Positions 1-10,080 of a stretch of DNA of 26,730 nt are shown here, piece by piece. Source of the DNA: Ophiothrix spiculata. Taxonomy: Eukaryota; Echinodermata; Ophiuroidea; Amphilepidida; Ophiotrichidae. The stretch lies in NCBI GenBank assembly GCA_000969725.1, contig JXSR01S066412.1; one strand, written 5' to 3'. Every line of letters starts with the position of its first letter. The stretch's first letter is position 1. Below the pieces are notes generated by a model. It made no database searches and was not told where the DNA came from. It worked only from the letters and a program-made list of their open reading frames with translations. The position numbers and the translations under genes are program-made.

Positions 1-181
1 CGGAAGCTTTGTATAACAAAAATCAATGCTCCATATTCAGTTTTTGCATGCGATGCCTAACATTGGATGATTTCATCAACAACTCTCGGTTATTCAGTGT
101 TTAGAAAATGGATTGAAATTAATGTAACAACGCATACCTATGGCATTAATTATTTGGTCGCACGTGGAAAACTATACGCTG

Positions 182-190
182 GGCTCCGAC
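182..190. repeat. Target-site duplication, left copy
   Basis: The sequence ggctccgac is repeated exactly at 432-440 and brackets the foldback element between them. Confidence 0.85.
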
Positions 191-431
191 AAAAGAAGAC
201 ATCAGGACCTTCCTATAATGCCTCGCTTCCAATGGGTTTTCAATGGGTTTTTTGTATGGGATGTGATGAGAGGGTTTAGGGATGAAACATAGCATAATTA
301 GCAGACCTCGACCTTAATTTGCATTTCAGATATGTTTCATCCCTAAACCCTCTCATCACATCCCATACAAAAAACCCATTGAAAACCCATTAGAAGTGAG
401 GCATTATGGGAAGGTCCTGATGTCTTCTTTT
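191..431. mobile_element. Mutator-like foldback MITE
   Basis: Two arms of about 100 bp (191-290 and 332-431) are reverse complements with about three mismatches, around a 41-bp centre. The 9-bp sequence ggctccgac lies immediately outside both ends (182-190 and 432-440) as a perfect target-site duplication. A 9-bp duplication with long terminal inverted repeats is the hallmark of the Mutator (MULE) superfamily. There is no room for a transposase, so this is non-autonomous. The near-identical arms and intact duplication suggest a fairly recent insertion. An 8-bp reading (hAT) is less likely because nine bases match. Confidence 0.88.
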
Positions 432-440
432 GGCTCCGAC

Positions 441-1831
441 GTCTTATCTAAAATAATGATGGGCAGTCAAGCGCCCACATCGAGGGTACCAGCGTAGTAA
501 AACTATAGGCTAAAATGATGTTAACATCATGTTGCATAATATGGTGATGAATTCATGAAAAACAAGCGATGTTATTCACTCTTGTTTGAATGAATTACGG
601 TGATGGAAATACTATTTTTGTTTTAGGGTCAATCTGATCTGGACGTAAATACCTCCTAGCATTTGGCTTTTCATCAAAACATGTAATATCCGGTGAGCTA
701 TCAAGGGTCCTAGTCTTGTTCAGATATAAAATAATTTCTGACACCATGGATATATTGTAGTGGGCATTGGTGAGCGAACTATTTCATTCACACGCGCGCT
801 TAATACCTGCATGTTCCGTGTTTTAATATTAGCCTAATAGGTACAAATCCATTTTGTTTTCAAATATTGGATTAACTGTCAAATGAAAGATTACCTATTA
901 AAACATCAGAAAAATGGCTCAGCCATTTTGATTTTAAGAACAATTTTATACTTTACAGTTCAGTTGCCTACAGTATATATCCAGCTATGGTTACTATAAC
1001 AAGACACCTTCTCCTGACAATAATTTTAAAACTTAACCTCGATACTTTCCATGTTAATAATAATGATAAAAAAACGGTAATTACCTTTTCGTAAACAGTA
1101 TTCTATATCTTTGGTCTCTTCATAGCAATCTGCAAAAGTTACATGTTTATTATGTAATACTATATATACAAGTAGTGTTGACAACCTGGCATTGACGAAT
1201 ATATTAAGTTTAATTCACCTATTAACAAAATAAATATTTATAACTTTGTCAAAGCATCTCAGTAGTTTAGCAGTAAACCAATGGCTATATAAGCTACTTG
1301 AAAACAAAAAACTCATAGCTAAAATATCCACACACATAATTATTACTCTTTGCCACAAGTGCCTATTACCGTAAACATCTTTTACATGATCTATAATCTT
1401 GGCTTATCTCTAGTTATCTGATTGCTGTAATTGTCATGTTTGCCTCTAATCTGCAATTTAGAGCCTGGTACAAGAAAGAGTCTTTTATAAACATGGTTGG
1501 TTATGCATGGTATAGGACTTAAGCAGTAGTTTCTTACCCGGAGTATTGATTTCTATGTGCACTCGAAAACTGGATATTTGGTGTGTTGTTTCCTTCAAGT
1601 TTGCTGCCCGAATCTGAGTAGAAACAGTTCAGGAAAACAACATGGTGAATTAATTTATTTGTGTATATACAGTACACTACTAATGGGTATAGGTCAGGAG
1701 CATCAATAAGGAAAGTAGACTTTTAGTATTCCTTTTTTCCTGGCCTTGCTTTTGTCATTGTCTTCGTGAAACACTGAAAAACAGGATGTTGTCTTTTTTT
1801 CATTTTAAGTATAGATTATTATAACACCAGT
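441..1831. other. Unannotated AT-rich DNA
   Basis: No gene, RNA gene or transposon with matched ends was seen. Only short palindromes stand out: a perfect 16-bp palindrome centred on GTTAAC at 515-530 and a hairpin AAAATGGCT-c-AGCCATTTT at 911-929. Palindromes of this size are expected by chance in AT-rich DNA. Confidence 0.6.
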
Positions 1832-1930
1832 GGCGTACCAGCCGGGGGCAGGGGACTCCTGACAGTCAAAACAAAAAAGTGGAAAGGGACAAGAGAAAAA
1901 AAAAAGGAAAAAGAAAGAGGAAGACGTAGT
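1832..1930. mobile_element. Possible solo MITE end plus purine tract
   Basis: The sequence ccagtggcgtaccagccggg resembles the ends of widespread animal MITEs that begin CAGTGGCGTA. It is followed by a strongly purine-rich stretch (about 1871-1926). No matching inverted end was found downstream, so this is at most a truncated copy. The family likeness is from memory and is not tested. Confidence 0.35.
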
Positions 1931-2406
1931 CGCAGGTCTTAAAAGTAACTTTAGTAGTCAGAATCTGATTGGGAAACCACCAGCAATTATGTGACATTTC
2001 CATGTATCAGTGTTGATAATTAGTTTTTCTGACATCAAGCGCAAGAAAATAACGATCTGAGTGTCACTTAGGGGTTCTCTTTGACCCCTTGCCAAATATA
2101 CTTGCAGTTACAAAACGGTGAGGATTGATGGCCCTGTAGAGGGACAACCCTTGCCCTAACTTTCAGTTGGGCCGACTGACGGAAATATCATTCCAAAATT
2201 CCCAAAATGTTTTGTTATATAGTATAGGCTTAACCTAACATAAACAAATACAAATATTGCGAGAATTAAAAATTTTGAAATTAGCTGAATTTGCCTAACT
2301 TTTTTCGCGCAAACGAACATCACACCATTTACTTGAACTATGCTTTATCATGTTTATTACTATTATTCTTCATTGAATATCACCCGATTTTGCCAACAAT
2401 TTCATT
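1931..2406. other. Unannotated DNA left of unit A
   Basis: No supported feature was found. A small hairpin, AGGGGT-8 nt-ACCCCT, lies near 2071-2090. Unit A is recognised from 2407 only because the paired copy in unit B begins there, at the edge of the N-gap. The true left edge of the repeat could lie further into this stretch. Confidence 0.5.
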
Positions 2407-3185
2407 TAATATTTTACAGAACCAAAATGTGTTAAAGATCCTCTTACTATATGACGTTATGTCACTATAGATTATGAAAAACAACTGAAACAGACTAATG
2501 TGCAAGTTTTATAACATATATATATCTTACTGAAAATGAATCTTAACACTAACACCTTCCGGCAATCTCCTATCAAAAGAATTGGATACTATGAGACTAA
2601 TGTCACGTTTTCGTAGGTCATTAGTATGTTAAACTCATGGAGAGAGGCTTTCCCCTCTTTACATTTCATGGAAATGTCGATATTACATTCATAGTGGTAA
2701 TATCTTCTCTTTTCATTTCCTTGGCATTTGACAAAATGAGTGCAATACGTGATATATTATGCATGAATCTTGTTACAGTAAATAACGCAATCTACCAATG
2801 CCACTAATCTGTTGCGCGTTATTTGATGCAACCAGGGAATAACATTTAGTCTAATCTAGTACAGTTATTTATTATTTATTGTTTTTAATGTACTTCTACA
2901 TTGTATTATTTAAACTCTTCTCATCACAAGAAGCAAGTGTTTTTTGTGATATTTGCCAATTGAGACGATTCATCATAAGTCTAAAAGCCTGCTTTAATGT
3001 CAAACATTCCCCTGGGTAACAAAATAAGTATAGAGTCACATGTAATATGAACCTTACTGAATGGAGATAATGAACATTGTTTGAAATACTTCGATTGAAA
3101 TCAAAATGGGTTTCGAGATCAGCGTTGATTCATCATTTTGCTAAATTAATAGGTCTACAAGATCTGCCACGGGCAAATCAACGTA
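2407..3185 (-). repeat. Inverted arm of unit A (relative of 8455-9700)
   Basis: Read on the minus strand from 3185, the order is an acctattaat block, then a cgaagtatttcaaac block, an atgtgac block, a cttattttgttaccc-aggggaa-gtttgaca block, and module M1. The plus strand shows the same order from 8455 onward: tacctattaat, cgaagtatttcaaac, atatgtgaccg, cttattgtacct-aggggaa-gtttgaca, then module M4. The two arms are therefore diverged inverted repeats near the two ends of unit A. The 8563-8990 insertion of the right arm is missing here, which gives an empty site near 3038. Confidence 0.7.
2528..2817 (-). repeat. ~300-bp module, copy M1 (inverted)
   Basis: Read on the minus strand, this carries the same ordered blocks as the forward modules. 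First comes gcaacagat with a gattgcgttatt-like block, then ataatatatcacgta, then ccactatgaatg..atatcgacattt, then gtgacatt..ctcatagtatc, and finally ggagattgccggaaggtg with attcattttcagtaa. It is the only inverted module in unit A. Its flank matches the flank of the forward copy M4, so the inversion includes several hundred bases around it. No conserved reading frame runs through the module. Confidence 0.82.
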
Positions 3186-3864
3186 AGTGCATTGAAAAGA
3201 TGACACTGATTTACGTAAATGTGTAGTTATGTATATATAACATTCAAGTTAAACCATTAGCGATTTTATACAGTGGAGTAGATAAACCTAGCAAATTGCA
3301 ATTCGGAACAATCCTATTGTGTTTTAAAGCCAAAAGCTAAAGCTTACAATCCATGGATAAAATTCCTTCGTTTAAGGCTATAGAAAATCACAAACTTGAT
3401 TCACAGGTCTTTATAGTTAGTTAAGACCAATTTTATGCTTCCTTTTTGAATTACGATTTTGTAAACCTTTTTAAACTAAAACTTTTTAATGAGACCAATT
3501 TAGTATAGATTGGAACTAAGTCAGTGAGTGTTTACCTCTGTATTTCTTCATCAGCATAGTTAGCGGTTCTCAAGGGATTTCCTCGATCCCTCGATCATAT
3601 CCTTATAAAGATATCAGATAAACCTAGGAAATGCTTTCCATTCCTTTCTCCCTCTCTGTAGTTAGAAGTACGTTATTCGTACGTTTCGTGATGTGTGATA
3701 CAGATTCATGTTATTAATTTAGCTGTACAATACCGGGTACAATACAGAATCCGCGCGACCAAGCGTCCTAGCTACTATTTAATTGTGTAGAAAGTACTTG
3801 TACATGCGCTATAAATTAATCATTGATTGTGAATTATTCTGTGTAGTTCAATTAGACCCGGACT

Positions 3865-3985
3865 CCTGGTTATGGGGGACACATTACACTGGTACACACG
3901 AGACATTTAAATGTGACGGATGTGTTGGGGATATTATGTATTGTTTTGTTTATTTGTTTGTTTGTTTTCCATGATTTCTAAACAG
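3865..3985 (+). repeat. Well-conserved block with TTTG microsatellite (unit A)
   Basis: This block ends in a run of tttg/ttta units and matches 11848-11970 in unit B closely. It stays open in one frame in both copies (THYTGTHETFKCDGC-like). The short length, the microsatellite tail and the mix of silent and replacement changes do not support a gene. Confidence 0.6.
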
Positions 3986-4018
3986 CCTGAGTAGTAAGGT
4001 AGGGGATTTAAGAGGATT

Positions 4019-4102
4019 TGACCTTTGACCCAAAATGGTGGAACTTCCGGTCAGAGGAGTCAGAGGAGGTCAAAGGTCAACTGAAAAGGTCAACCGAGGT
4101 CA
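4019..4102. promoter_or_regulatory. Cluster of AGGTCA half-sites (DR1, DR1, DR4)
   Basis: TGACCTTTGACCC at 4019-4031 is a DR1 element on the minus strand. AGGTCAAAGGTCA at 4067-4079 is a perfect DR1 on the plus strand. AGGTCA at 4087-4092 and 4097-4102 form a DR4 with a 4-bp spacer. Such direct repeats are the known binding sites of RXR heterodimers, HNF4 and COUP-TF (DR1) and of TR/LXR types (DR4). No gene is visible nearby, and the sites lie in an insertion, so function is unproven. Confidence 0.4.
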
Positions 4103-4127
4103 CTGAAAGTTACCAAAGGTCGAGTTT

Positions 4128-4400
4128 TTGGCGGGAAATTTCAAATTTACAAAAGATTCAAAATGGCGGATGGCGGGAAAATTCAAATTTTATATCTTCA
4201 AAATGGCGAATGGTGGGAAAATTCGAGTATGATTAAAATCTGCGTTAGCGGAAGTGGTTAAATTTTGAGAGTTTTTTGGGTAGTAAATTTGGTTTATAAA
4301 AAGTAAAATATCGAATAAGTTTTGAAAAATTTGGCATGATGGAATTAATAATTCAAATTTTAAAAATTCACAATGGCGAATGGTGGAAATTCAAATTTGA
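4128..4400 (+). repeat. Degenerate tandem repeat with ATGGCG core
   Basis: Units of the form TTCAAAATGGCGRATGGYGG, followed by GAAAATTCAAATTT, recur with starts near 4157 and 4197 (40-bp period) and again near 4367. A partial unit lies near 4128. The short open frame that crosses these is a by-product of the repeat. Confidence 0.6.
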
Positions 4401-5103
4401 ATAAAACAAAGTCAAGTTAAATGTTGATGGTCAAGGTGAAGTACAATATTGATTGTACTTACGTGTTTGTAATTCAATTAGAAGTAGCAAGCCTACAATC
4501 TGTCAACATTTGAAACCAGTCGAATTTTTCGAACATTATGAAATAATGAGGTTTCGGCGAAAAAGGGTCATCTTTTTCGAAGTAGTCTTTAGGCGTCATT
4601 TTGACCTTGATAATGGACGTTAAATCACTAGTAAATTTGCATACATAAACTAGAGACTCTATTCAATATGTACGCCAAAAATTGTGATATTCTGATTGGT
4701 GTAAGTAGGTAAAAACTTGCATTAAACATGACATTCAGCCGAGCGAGACGTTTTAAGGGACGGTAGCCTTAAAGGCACTAGTATTCTGTTAGCAATTCAC
4801 AGCTATTGTCCAGACCATTAGTTACCCAATGGTTTAGCATTGCTCAAAACACCATTAATACACTCAATACACGAAATCAATAGTGTTTGTTTAAAGGACT
4901 TGATCATTTAGTTGACACATTCTATTAACGCCCGCTGATTGGCTTAATATTTGGCCTTGTCAGCAATATCCTACTCTTGACCAATACAAAACAAGCTTTC
5001 ATGTGAAAGCTATCTCAGATTCTAGTGAACCAATGAACTTGAAATTTTCATCATAAGGGGCTGCCCCCGGCTAATATATATTTAAAATATCAAACAGGTA
5101 CTT

Positions 5104-5413
5104 TCCATGTCTATATCCCAATCATAGTGTCACATTTGACCTTGTAGTTATTAGATAATTGTTATAGTATATATTTGCTATACTCAAACAGCAAGTACAA
5201 GAAAACCCCAACTCCATGAGCTCCCCTCTTCATCAGTATACTATAAATTATCTAACAATGTCTGAAAAAGTCAACTACAAGGTAATTATGTGACACTATG
5301 ATTGGGGTATAGACATGGAAATGCTTTTTAGTGATGTGAATGCATTTTCAGAGATGATATTTAGTAAATATAATTTACAGAAGGGAGCGATTGGAGTTGG
5401 GATTTTCTTGTAC
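5104..5413. repeat. Interleaved inverted repeats (A-B-A'-B')
   Basis: Arm A (5104-5172, beginning tccatgtctata) is inverted at 5237-5319, apart from an 18-bp or so indel. Arm B (5195-5227, gtacaagaaaa-ccccaactcc) is inverted at 5381-5413. The arms alternate A, B, A', B' instead of nesting, so a simple foldback cannot explain them. They may come from an inversion inside a tandem repeat or from two overlapping palindromic elements. Confidence 0.72.
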
Positions 5414-5460
5414 GGGCGTATTCATTTGCACTGGATTATGATAAATGTCCTTGCCTGATA

Positions 5461-5776
5461 GCACCAGATGAAACACAGGAAATACTGGCATTCGTGGATT
5501 GTATTATTCAAAGCAACAAGATACCGCTATAATATATCACGTAGTGCACTTATTTGTGTGCTAATCGAATGAATGAGAGGAGTAGGTTTTACCACTATAG
5601 AATGTTGTATCGACTTTTCCATGAAATGTAAAAAGGTGAAAGCATTACAGTCATTACTACACGAGATAAAGGTAATAATAATAATCTACGATAAACGTGA
5701 CATTTATCTCATAGTATCCTATTCTGTTGATAGGAGATTGCCAGAAGGTGGTGGTGGTTAAGATTCATTTTCAGTA
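5461..5776 (+). repeat. ~300-bp module, copy M2
   Basis: Forward copy of the module family: gcattcgtggattg, caacaaga, ataatatatcacgta, atcgacttttccatgaaatg, gtgacattt..ctcatagtatc, ggagattgccagaaggtgg, attcattttcagtaa. It is about 96% identical by eye to M6 (13330-13646) in unit B and clearly more diverged from M1, M3 and M4. The downstream blocks, with ctatttggactgttttc near 6010, also recur after M3 and partly after M4. Confidence 0.82.
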
Positions 5777-6075
5777 AACTAAGTAATATTAAGTTTCTTT
5801 TGATTTAGAACTTATACATCATCCTATTTATGTCTATACTAGTTCATGGCAGTTTATATAGTCAAATATATGCCGTTATTAGCAACAACTGGCTTCGATA
5901 TACTCAAATATCCAATTCAAGCATCATTTTTCAATATTGTTTTTAAACTCTTGCTGTCGTTCGATCAAACCTAGTTATTACACTGATTATGGGATTTGAC
6001 GATTTGGCTATTTGGACTGTTTTCTTTTTCAACAGAGGCCTTGCATGATTTTATCGAATTCACCAAACGAAGTAT

Positions 6076-6465
6076 ATATGTGACCGTCCATCGCAAAACC
6101 AGCTGTAAATACCACCTCTTGTCAGTTTCACATTTTTAATTATATGCAAAGACCATGCTTTACGGATTAAAATGACATGGACGTCACCTTAATGAACTTC
6201 ACACGATTTCTAAAAGTCAAGTTATATTCCGTCAAATGTTGTCATGGAGTAAAACGTATAACTGAGATAAACGCGTTTAAAGATATAATAGGCAGATTTA
6301 TTTCACATTTCCTATCATTTTCTTGAAATGAAACTTTTCTGGTATTTTGTAGTACGCACAAGAATTGTGAATCTGTCAAAAATCAATTTCGACATGTTTT
6401 TTCACATGTAGCGCAAAATGAAGTTTCTGGCATTTACGGCTCATACGGGCTGGACAGCCACTTAT
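6076..6465. mobile_element. GTGACCGTCCA-family TIR element, copy G1
   Basis: The left end, atatgtgaccgtcca followed by a gctgtaaatacc block, is matched in inverse by the right end (ggcatttacggc, then tggacagccact). This gives degenerate terminal inverted repeats of about 35 bp. Related copies lie at 8563 and 16296. In unit B the flanks are conserved (gtatatat on the left, atttgg..cgtttgct on the right), but other DNA lies between them. The target site is TA-rich and the duplication cannot be resolved. No transposase is present. Confidence 0.65.
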
Positions 6466-6960
6466 TTGGAGCTTCCACGTTTGCTTTATTAAATATTTTT
6501 GAGTCTTTTAGATTTTAAGTCTTTCTAAAGTTGTTGGACGTAATGCTATAGAGGGTGAAACAAAATGGAGCAAAAAATCCTAAGCTTCCAATTAGTTATC
6601 TGAAAATCCTCACACCCCCACCAGTCGCCATTCGAATGCGATTATTTCAAAAAGTAAAGAATAATTGAAGATGAAACAATGGGGACTTATAGCCTGATAA
6701 ATTGTCAAGGTTATGGTCCATAAATTATGGTGAAGATACTCCTGATTTTTACCTAAAACTGTAACGCCTCCACAAATTTACTAGTATAGTGGCACAAAGC
6801 CTATTATAGACTCATATTGGTTACAGATATACTTATCCCAATTTGCAACTATCACATAAACATTTATTTCCTGTGCTGAAAAGTGTTTGAATAATGCTAT
6901 ATAACAGTTCCTGAAAAGTAATAATTATTATTGATTGTTCTAAATGCTCTGTCCTGACAG

Positions 6961-7511
6961 TAGCAGATGATACGCAACAGATATCAGCATTCGTGGATTG
7001 CATTATTCATAATAACAAGACACTCTCATAATATATCACGTAATCCACTCACTTTGTCTAATGGCAGGCAAATGAAAGGAGACGATTTACCACTATCATG
7101 AATGTTATATCGATATTCCCGTGTAGAAAACATTACGCCATGAGATTAAGCTTCCAATGATCTATATGTGATGACTCACCCCGAAAAGGGGGACTTTGCG
7201 ACAGAAAACTTTTCAAGATACAGGTGTAAATAGGCAGCAAAATATAAAAAAAAAAAAAAAGCATTTCCAGCAGATTTTCTGTTGTAAAATTTGATCGCCT
7301 TGATCAATTTCAACCATTAAGGTGTCATTTTAAAGCTTAGAAAATGCTGCAACAGTTGAAATGAAAAAATCAAAATTGATATCATCTTCAAAGTCCCCCC
7401 TTTCGGAGTGAGCCATCACATATACGATAACGTGACATTTGTCTCATAGTATCAAATCAACTGACAGGAGACTGCCAGAAGATGGTGGTGTTAAGATTCA
7501 TTTTTGAGTAA
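6961..7511 (+). repeat. ~300-bp module, copy M3 (interrupted)
   Basis: The first part, 6961-7162, matches M7 in unit B up to gatcta, and the match resumes at 7423 (gtgacatttgtctcatag). The 258 bp between are a MITE. Downstream DNA (7560-7930) is shared with unit B, including ctatttggactgttttcttta, which also follows M2. Confidence 0.82.
7165..7422. mobile_element. TA-target MITE inserted in module M3
   Basis: The ends tatgtgatgactcacccc and the inverse of ggagtgagccatcacata form terminal inverted repeats of about 34 bp, continuing through gggggactttg. The element is flanked by TA on both sides (7163-7164 and 7423-7424). Unit B has a single TA at the same place (around 15564-15569), an empty site. 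TA duplication suggests the Tc1/mariner superfamily. A poly-A run lies inside near 7247. The element is non-autonomous. Confidence 0.85.
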
Positions 7512-8034
7512 TATTAGTAGTATTCAGTTATATGTGATTTAAAACTTGTACAATAAAATATTTCAGTCATTTTTCTTAGTTTAAACATAATTTTTGCTTC
7601 TGGAAGTATTATAAGTTCCCATTGGTTTAATATGTTGCGAAGTCAAATTTTAACCAGTGTTTTTAATTGTTATTTCAAAAATTGTTACTGTCATTTGATA
7701 AAATCTTATCTAATTATGATATAATGAAAATTCTGCTATTTGGACTGTTTTCTTTAGAATGACGCAAATTCTATATGTAAGAACAATGTAGCACATAGAT
7801 ACATGGACCTGTTTGGTTTTGCAGGAATTTCGCGTGAAGAAGTTCAGTTTTTTTGTGGAGAGTTTTTTGACGTGATGCTTTCAAAGAAGGAACTTCAAGA
7901 TTAGGCAAATGTACATGTAATACGGTATACTTCCAAATTAATTGGACAAAGATAATAAAAACAATATCTAGGGAATCCCATGAGAATCAGTGAAGGATAT
8001 CAGAATATTGATTAGAAAGGAAATACTATACACT

Positions 8035-8396
8035 AGCTTAGTTCAAATGTTCTGTCCGCTATCTCATTAAAGGACAAAGGATTTTGTTAACTAAATCGTA
8101 AATACTATTAGAAGATGTTGGCTACTTAATTTTGAATTGACTATTTTTTTTTGTGGTTATGAAGACTCTTTGAAACATTGTTTGTACTAAGACAGAAAAG
8201 CATAACGCCTAGAGATTTTTAGTTGTGCTTTATATCGTGTAAACACAAAAGGACTGTCAAGGATTGCAATTTCTCAAGTGGGGATTATCTATACTTATTG
8301 ACTCCAGTGAATAGAATAAGTAATGGGTTAACAAAATATTTTATTTTGGATTACAAAATGCATTGTTATGCACGGACAGAACATTTGAACTGACCT
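8035..8396. mobile_element. Unclassified TIR element, 362 bp
   Basis: Terminal inverted repeats read AGCTTAGTTCAAATGTTCTG on the left and AGGTCAGTTCAAATGTTCTG on the right, both followed by TCCG. The trinucleotide act borders both ends (8032-8034 and 8397-8399). In unit B the same flanks are joined with one act (tacactgtcag near 16167-16177), so B is empty. The 3-bp duplication does not fit the TA or TTAA families. The ends lack the CACTA terminus, so no superfamily is assigned. Confidence 0.78.
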
Positions 8397-8562
8397 ACTG
8401 TCAGTTTCAACAAGTCCTATTCTAATACATTTTAACTTGTGATGATTTGTTCGTGTTTCGTTGGGCATGCATACCTATTAATCTGAAGTAATCTCGGAAC
8501 TAATGTTGATTTAAATCGAAGTATTTCAAACGATGTTTGTCATCACCTTTCCGTTTCTTATT

Positions 8563-8990
8563 ATATGTGACCGTCCAGCCTAAGCCAGCCGTAAAGTCGG
8601 CTACTGGTTATTCTCATTTTTTTTACATATTATTAAAGTCCGAGTTATAAGGTTATAATTATAATACCTCGATTAACTTTTTCCGATATTCAGAAGTCAA
8701 GTTATGGTCCATTATATCAAAGATGGTCATCAAGTTAATGATGAAAGTGAGATAAACGCATTAAAAAGCAGTAAGCTTTATACTTTTCAGTTGATGGTCT
8801 TAAAGATGTGGATTTTTACAGATTTTTTTTCGAAATAAAACTTTACATGTGTTTGGAAGAATGCACAGTGAATATTGTGAATCTGAAAAAACACACCACA
8901 AAACCAAAAAAAAACACCCCAACAATTTCGCCAAAACACGATCTTTGCATGTATTTCCACCTCTAGCGCAAAATGAACTTATGTATATAT
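8563..8990. mobile_element. GTGACCGTCCA-family element, copy G2
   Basis: It starts atatgtgaccgtccagcc and matches G3 at 16296 at roughly 90% by eye. It shares order and scattered blocks with G1, including gagataaacgc, gtgaatctg and tagcgcaaaatgaa. The right end is eroded, and an A/C-rich low-complexity stretch near 8885-8925 is absent from G3. The inverted arm of unit A (near 3038) lacks this insert. Confidence 0.6.
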
Positions 8991-9040
8991 ACTATATGTA
9001 TCTGTATACTTATTGTACCTAGGGGAACGTTTGACATAAC

Positions 9041-9475
9041 ATCAGGATTTCAGACTTATGGTAATATATTAATTTGTATTATTTATAAATATCAAATAAT
9101 CATTTTCTTCTTTTGTTTGAATAATACTAAATATGCAAAGACGTGTATAAATAGATACAGTTCTTAAGTTATAATAAATAGCTGCACAACATAAGGCTAA
9201 ATTGTATGACAGCATATTCATGTATATACTAACATTCATGGATTCAGTAAGCATCAGGCTCTCAGACTCATGGTAAAATATTAATTTTTATTATTTATAA
9301 ATATCAAATAATCTTTTTCTTCTTTTGTTTGAATAATACTAAATATGCATAGACATGTATAAATAGATATGCAATTTTTAAGTTATAATAAATAGCTGCA
9401 CAGCATTAATTAGGTTAAATTGTATGACAGCAGATACATGTACTAACATTCATGGATTACATTATTCAGTAACCA
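9041..9475 (+). repeat. Tandem duplication, ~212-bp unit, two copies
   Basis: Unit one (9041-9252) and unit two (9253 to about 9475) both run atcagg..cagactyatgg..tattatttataaatatcaaa..tagctgcac..tgtatgacag..actaacattcatggatt. They differ by small changes. The duplication overlaps the start of module M4. Open frames on both strands here are AT-rich by-products. Confidence 0.8.
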
Positions 9476-9660
9476 GATAATCTCATAATATATCACGTAA
9501 TGCATCGTCTAACACTTTCAAATGTAAGGAGGGGATTTTGCCACCATGGATGTTATATCGACATTTTCATGAAATATAAAAAGGGTGAAAACATTGCTTC
9601 TTGATAATAGATAATATATATCTGTGAGGAACACAAGTGTTGTTTTATTCAGTAAGATAA
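9430..9660 (+). repeat. ~300-bp module, copy M4 (shortened)
   Basis: It carries catggattacattattcag, ataatatatcacgtaatgca, ccatggatgttatatcgaca and tttcatgaaat. It lacks most of the later ctcatagtatc and gccagaaggtgg part before rejoining at ttattcagtaagat. It is the most decayed forward copy. Confidence 0.7.
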
Positions 9661-10080
9661 GTAATATAGTTACATATGGTTTATGAGCCTGTTTCAGTTT
9701 TTCAATTTGTCATTTTTTTAAATACGAATATAGCGTCATGGTCAAACATATCAGTTATGCATGTCCAAAAAATTGTATTTGAAGCTTTACTTTTCAACAT
9801 ATTTGATAACAAAATATCGCTGTCGTTTGATTAAACCTTATTATTACTCTGATTTCGCGGTATGACGATTTGGACATTTTTTCTGGACTTGGGTTAGCGA
9901 TGCTTTCTGGTACTTCAATTGTTAAAAAGAACCATTTTGTTGTTATTTTAAAATTGATATGCACTGTTGAAAGTTGAAAAAGATTAAAAAAATACAGGAG
10001 CAGTCATTTACTTATAGTGTTATAAAATCATTTCCATTGTTGGAAAAAATTAAAGATGATAGAATCGTGCCATATCAATA

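Larger units (their letters stand above)
4005..5430. repeat. Unit-A-specific insertion block
   Basis: Unit B has no counterpart. Homology between the units stops near 4003 (rtaaggtagg) and resumes near 5435, where B instead carries a different 919-bp element. The block contains AGGTCA-type motifs, a degenerate tandem repeat, a few CCAAT-like motifs and interleaved inverted repeats. No single pair of ends was found to bound it, so it may be several nested insertions. Confidence 0.6.
8455..9900 (+). repeat. Right arm of unit A, inverted relative of 2407-3185
   Basis: It holds the same ordered blocks as the minus strand of 3185-2407, enlarged by the G2 element (8563 onward) and by a 212-bp tandem duplication. 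Module M4 lies inside. Unit B keeps the ends of this arm (16190-16640 and 16642-16795) but lacks about 0.75 kb including M4, most simply by deletion. Confidence 0.65.
2407..10080 (+). repeat. Complex repeat unit A
   Basis: This unit aligns collinearly with 10273-16795. The matched blocks are 2407-3985 with 10273-11985, about 5438-6075 with 13297-13948, 6490-6600 with 14380-14465, 6810-8034 with 14763-16165, 8400-8940 with 16170-16640, and 9715-9880 with 16642-16795. By eye, identity is about 95% in the first blocks and falls to about 80% in the last. Between blocks the units differ by whole insertions. The unit carries one inverted and three forward ~300-bp modules and no recognisable coding region. 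It runs into the assembly gap on the right, so its right edge is not known. Confidence 0.9.

Noticed and set aside
515-530. Perfect 16-bp palindrome around GTTAAC
   Set aside because: No flanking duplication or second copy; size within chance for this composition.
4830-5040. Several CCAAT-like motifs suggesting a promoter
   Set aside because: No TATA box or downstream gene with the right spacing; such short motifs are frequent by chance.
5573-5761. Frame MRGVGFTTIECC.. in module M2
   Set aside because: Other module copies carry stops and shifts in the equivalent frame.
8031-8400. CACTA transposon reading of the 8035 element (left flank cactag)
   Set aside because: The right flank does not end in the inverse of CACTA, and unit B keeps the cac as part of the empty site.
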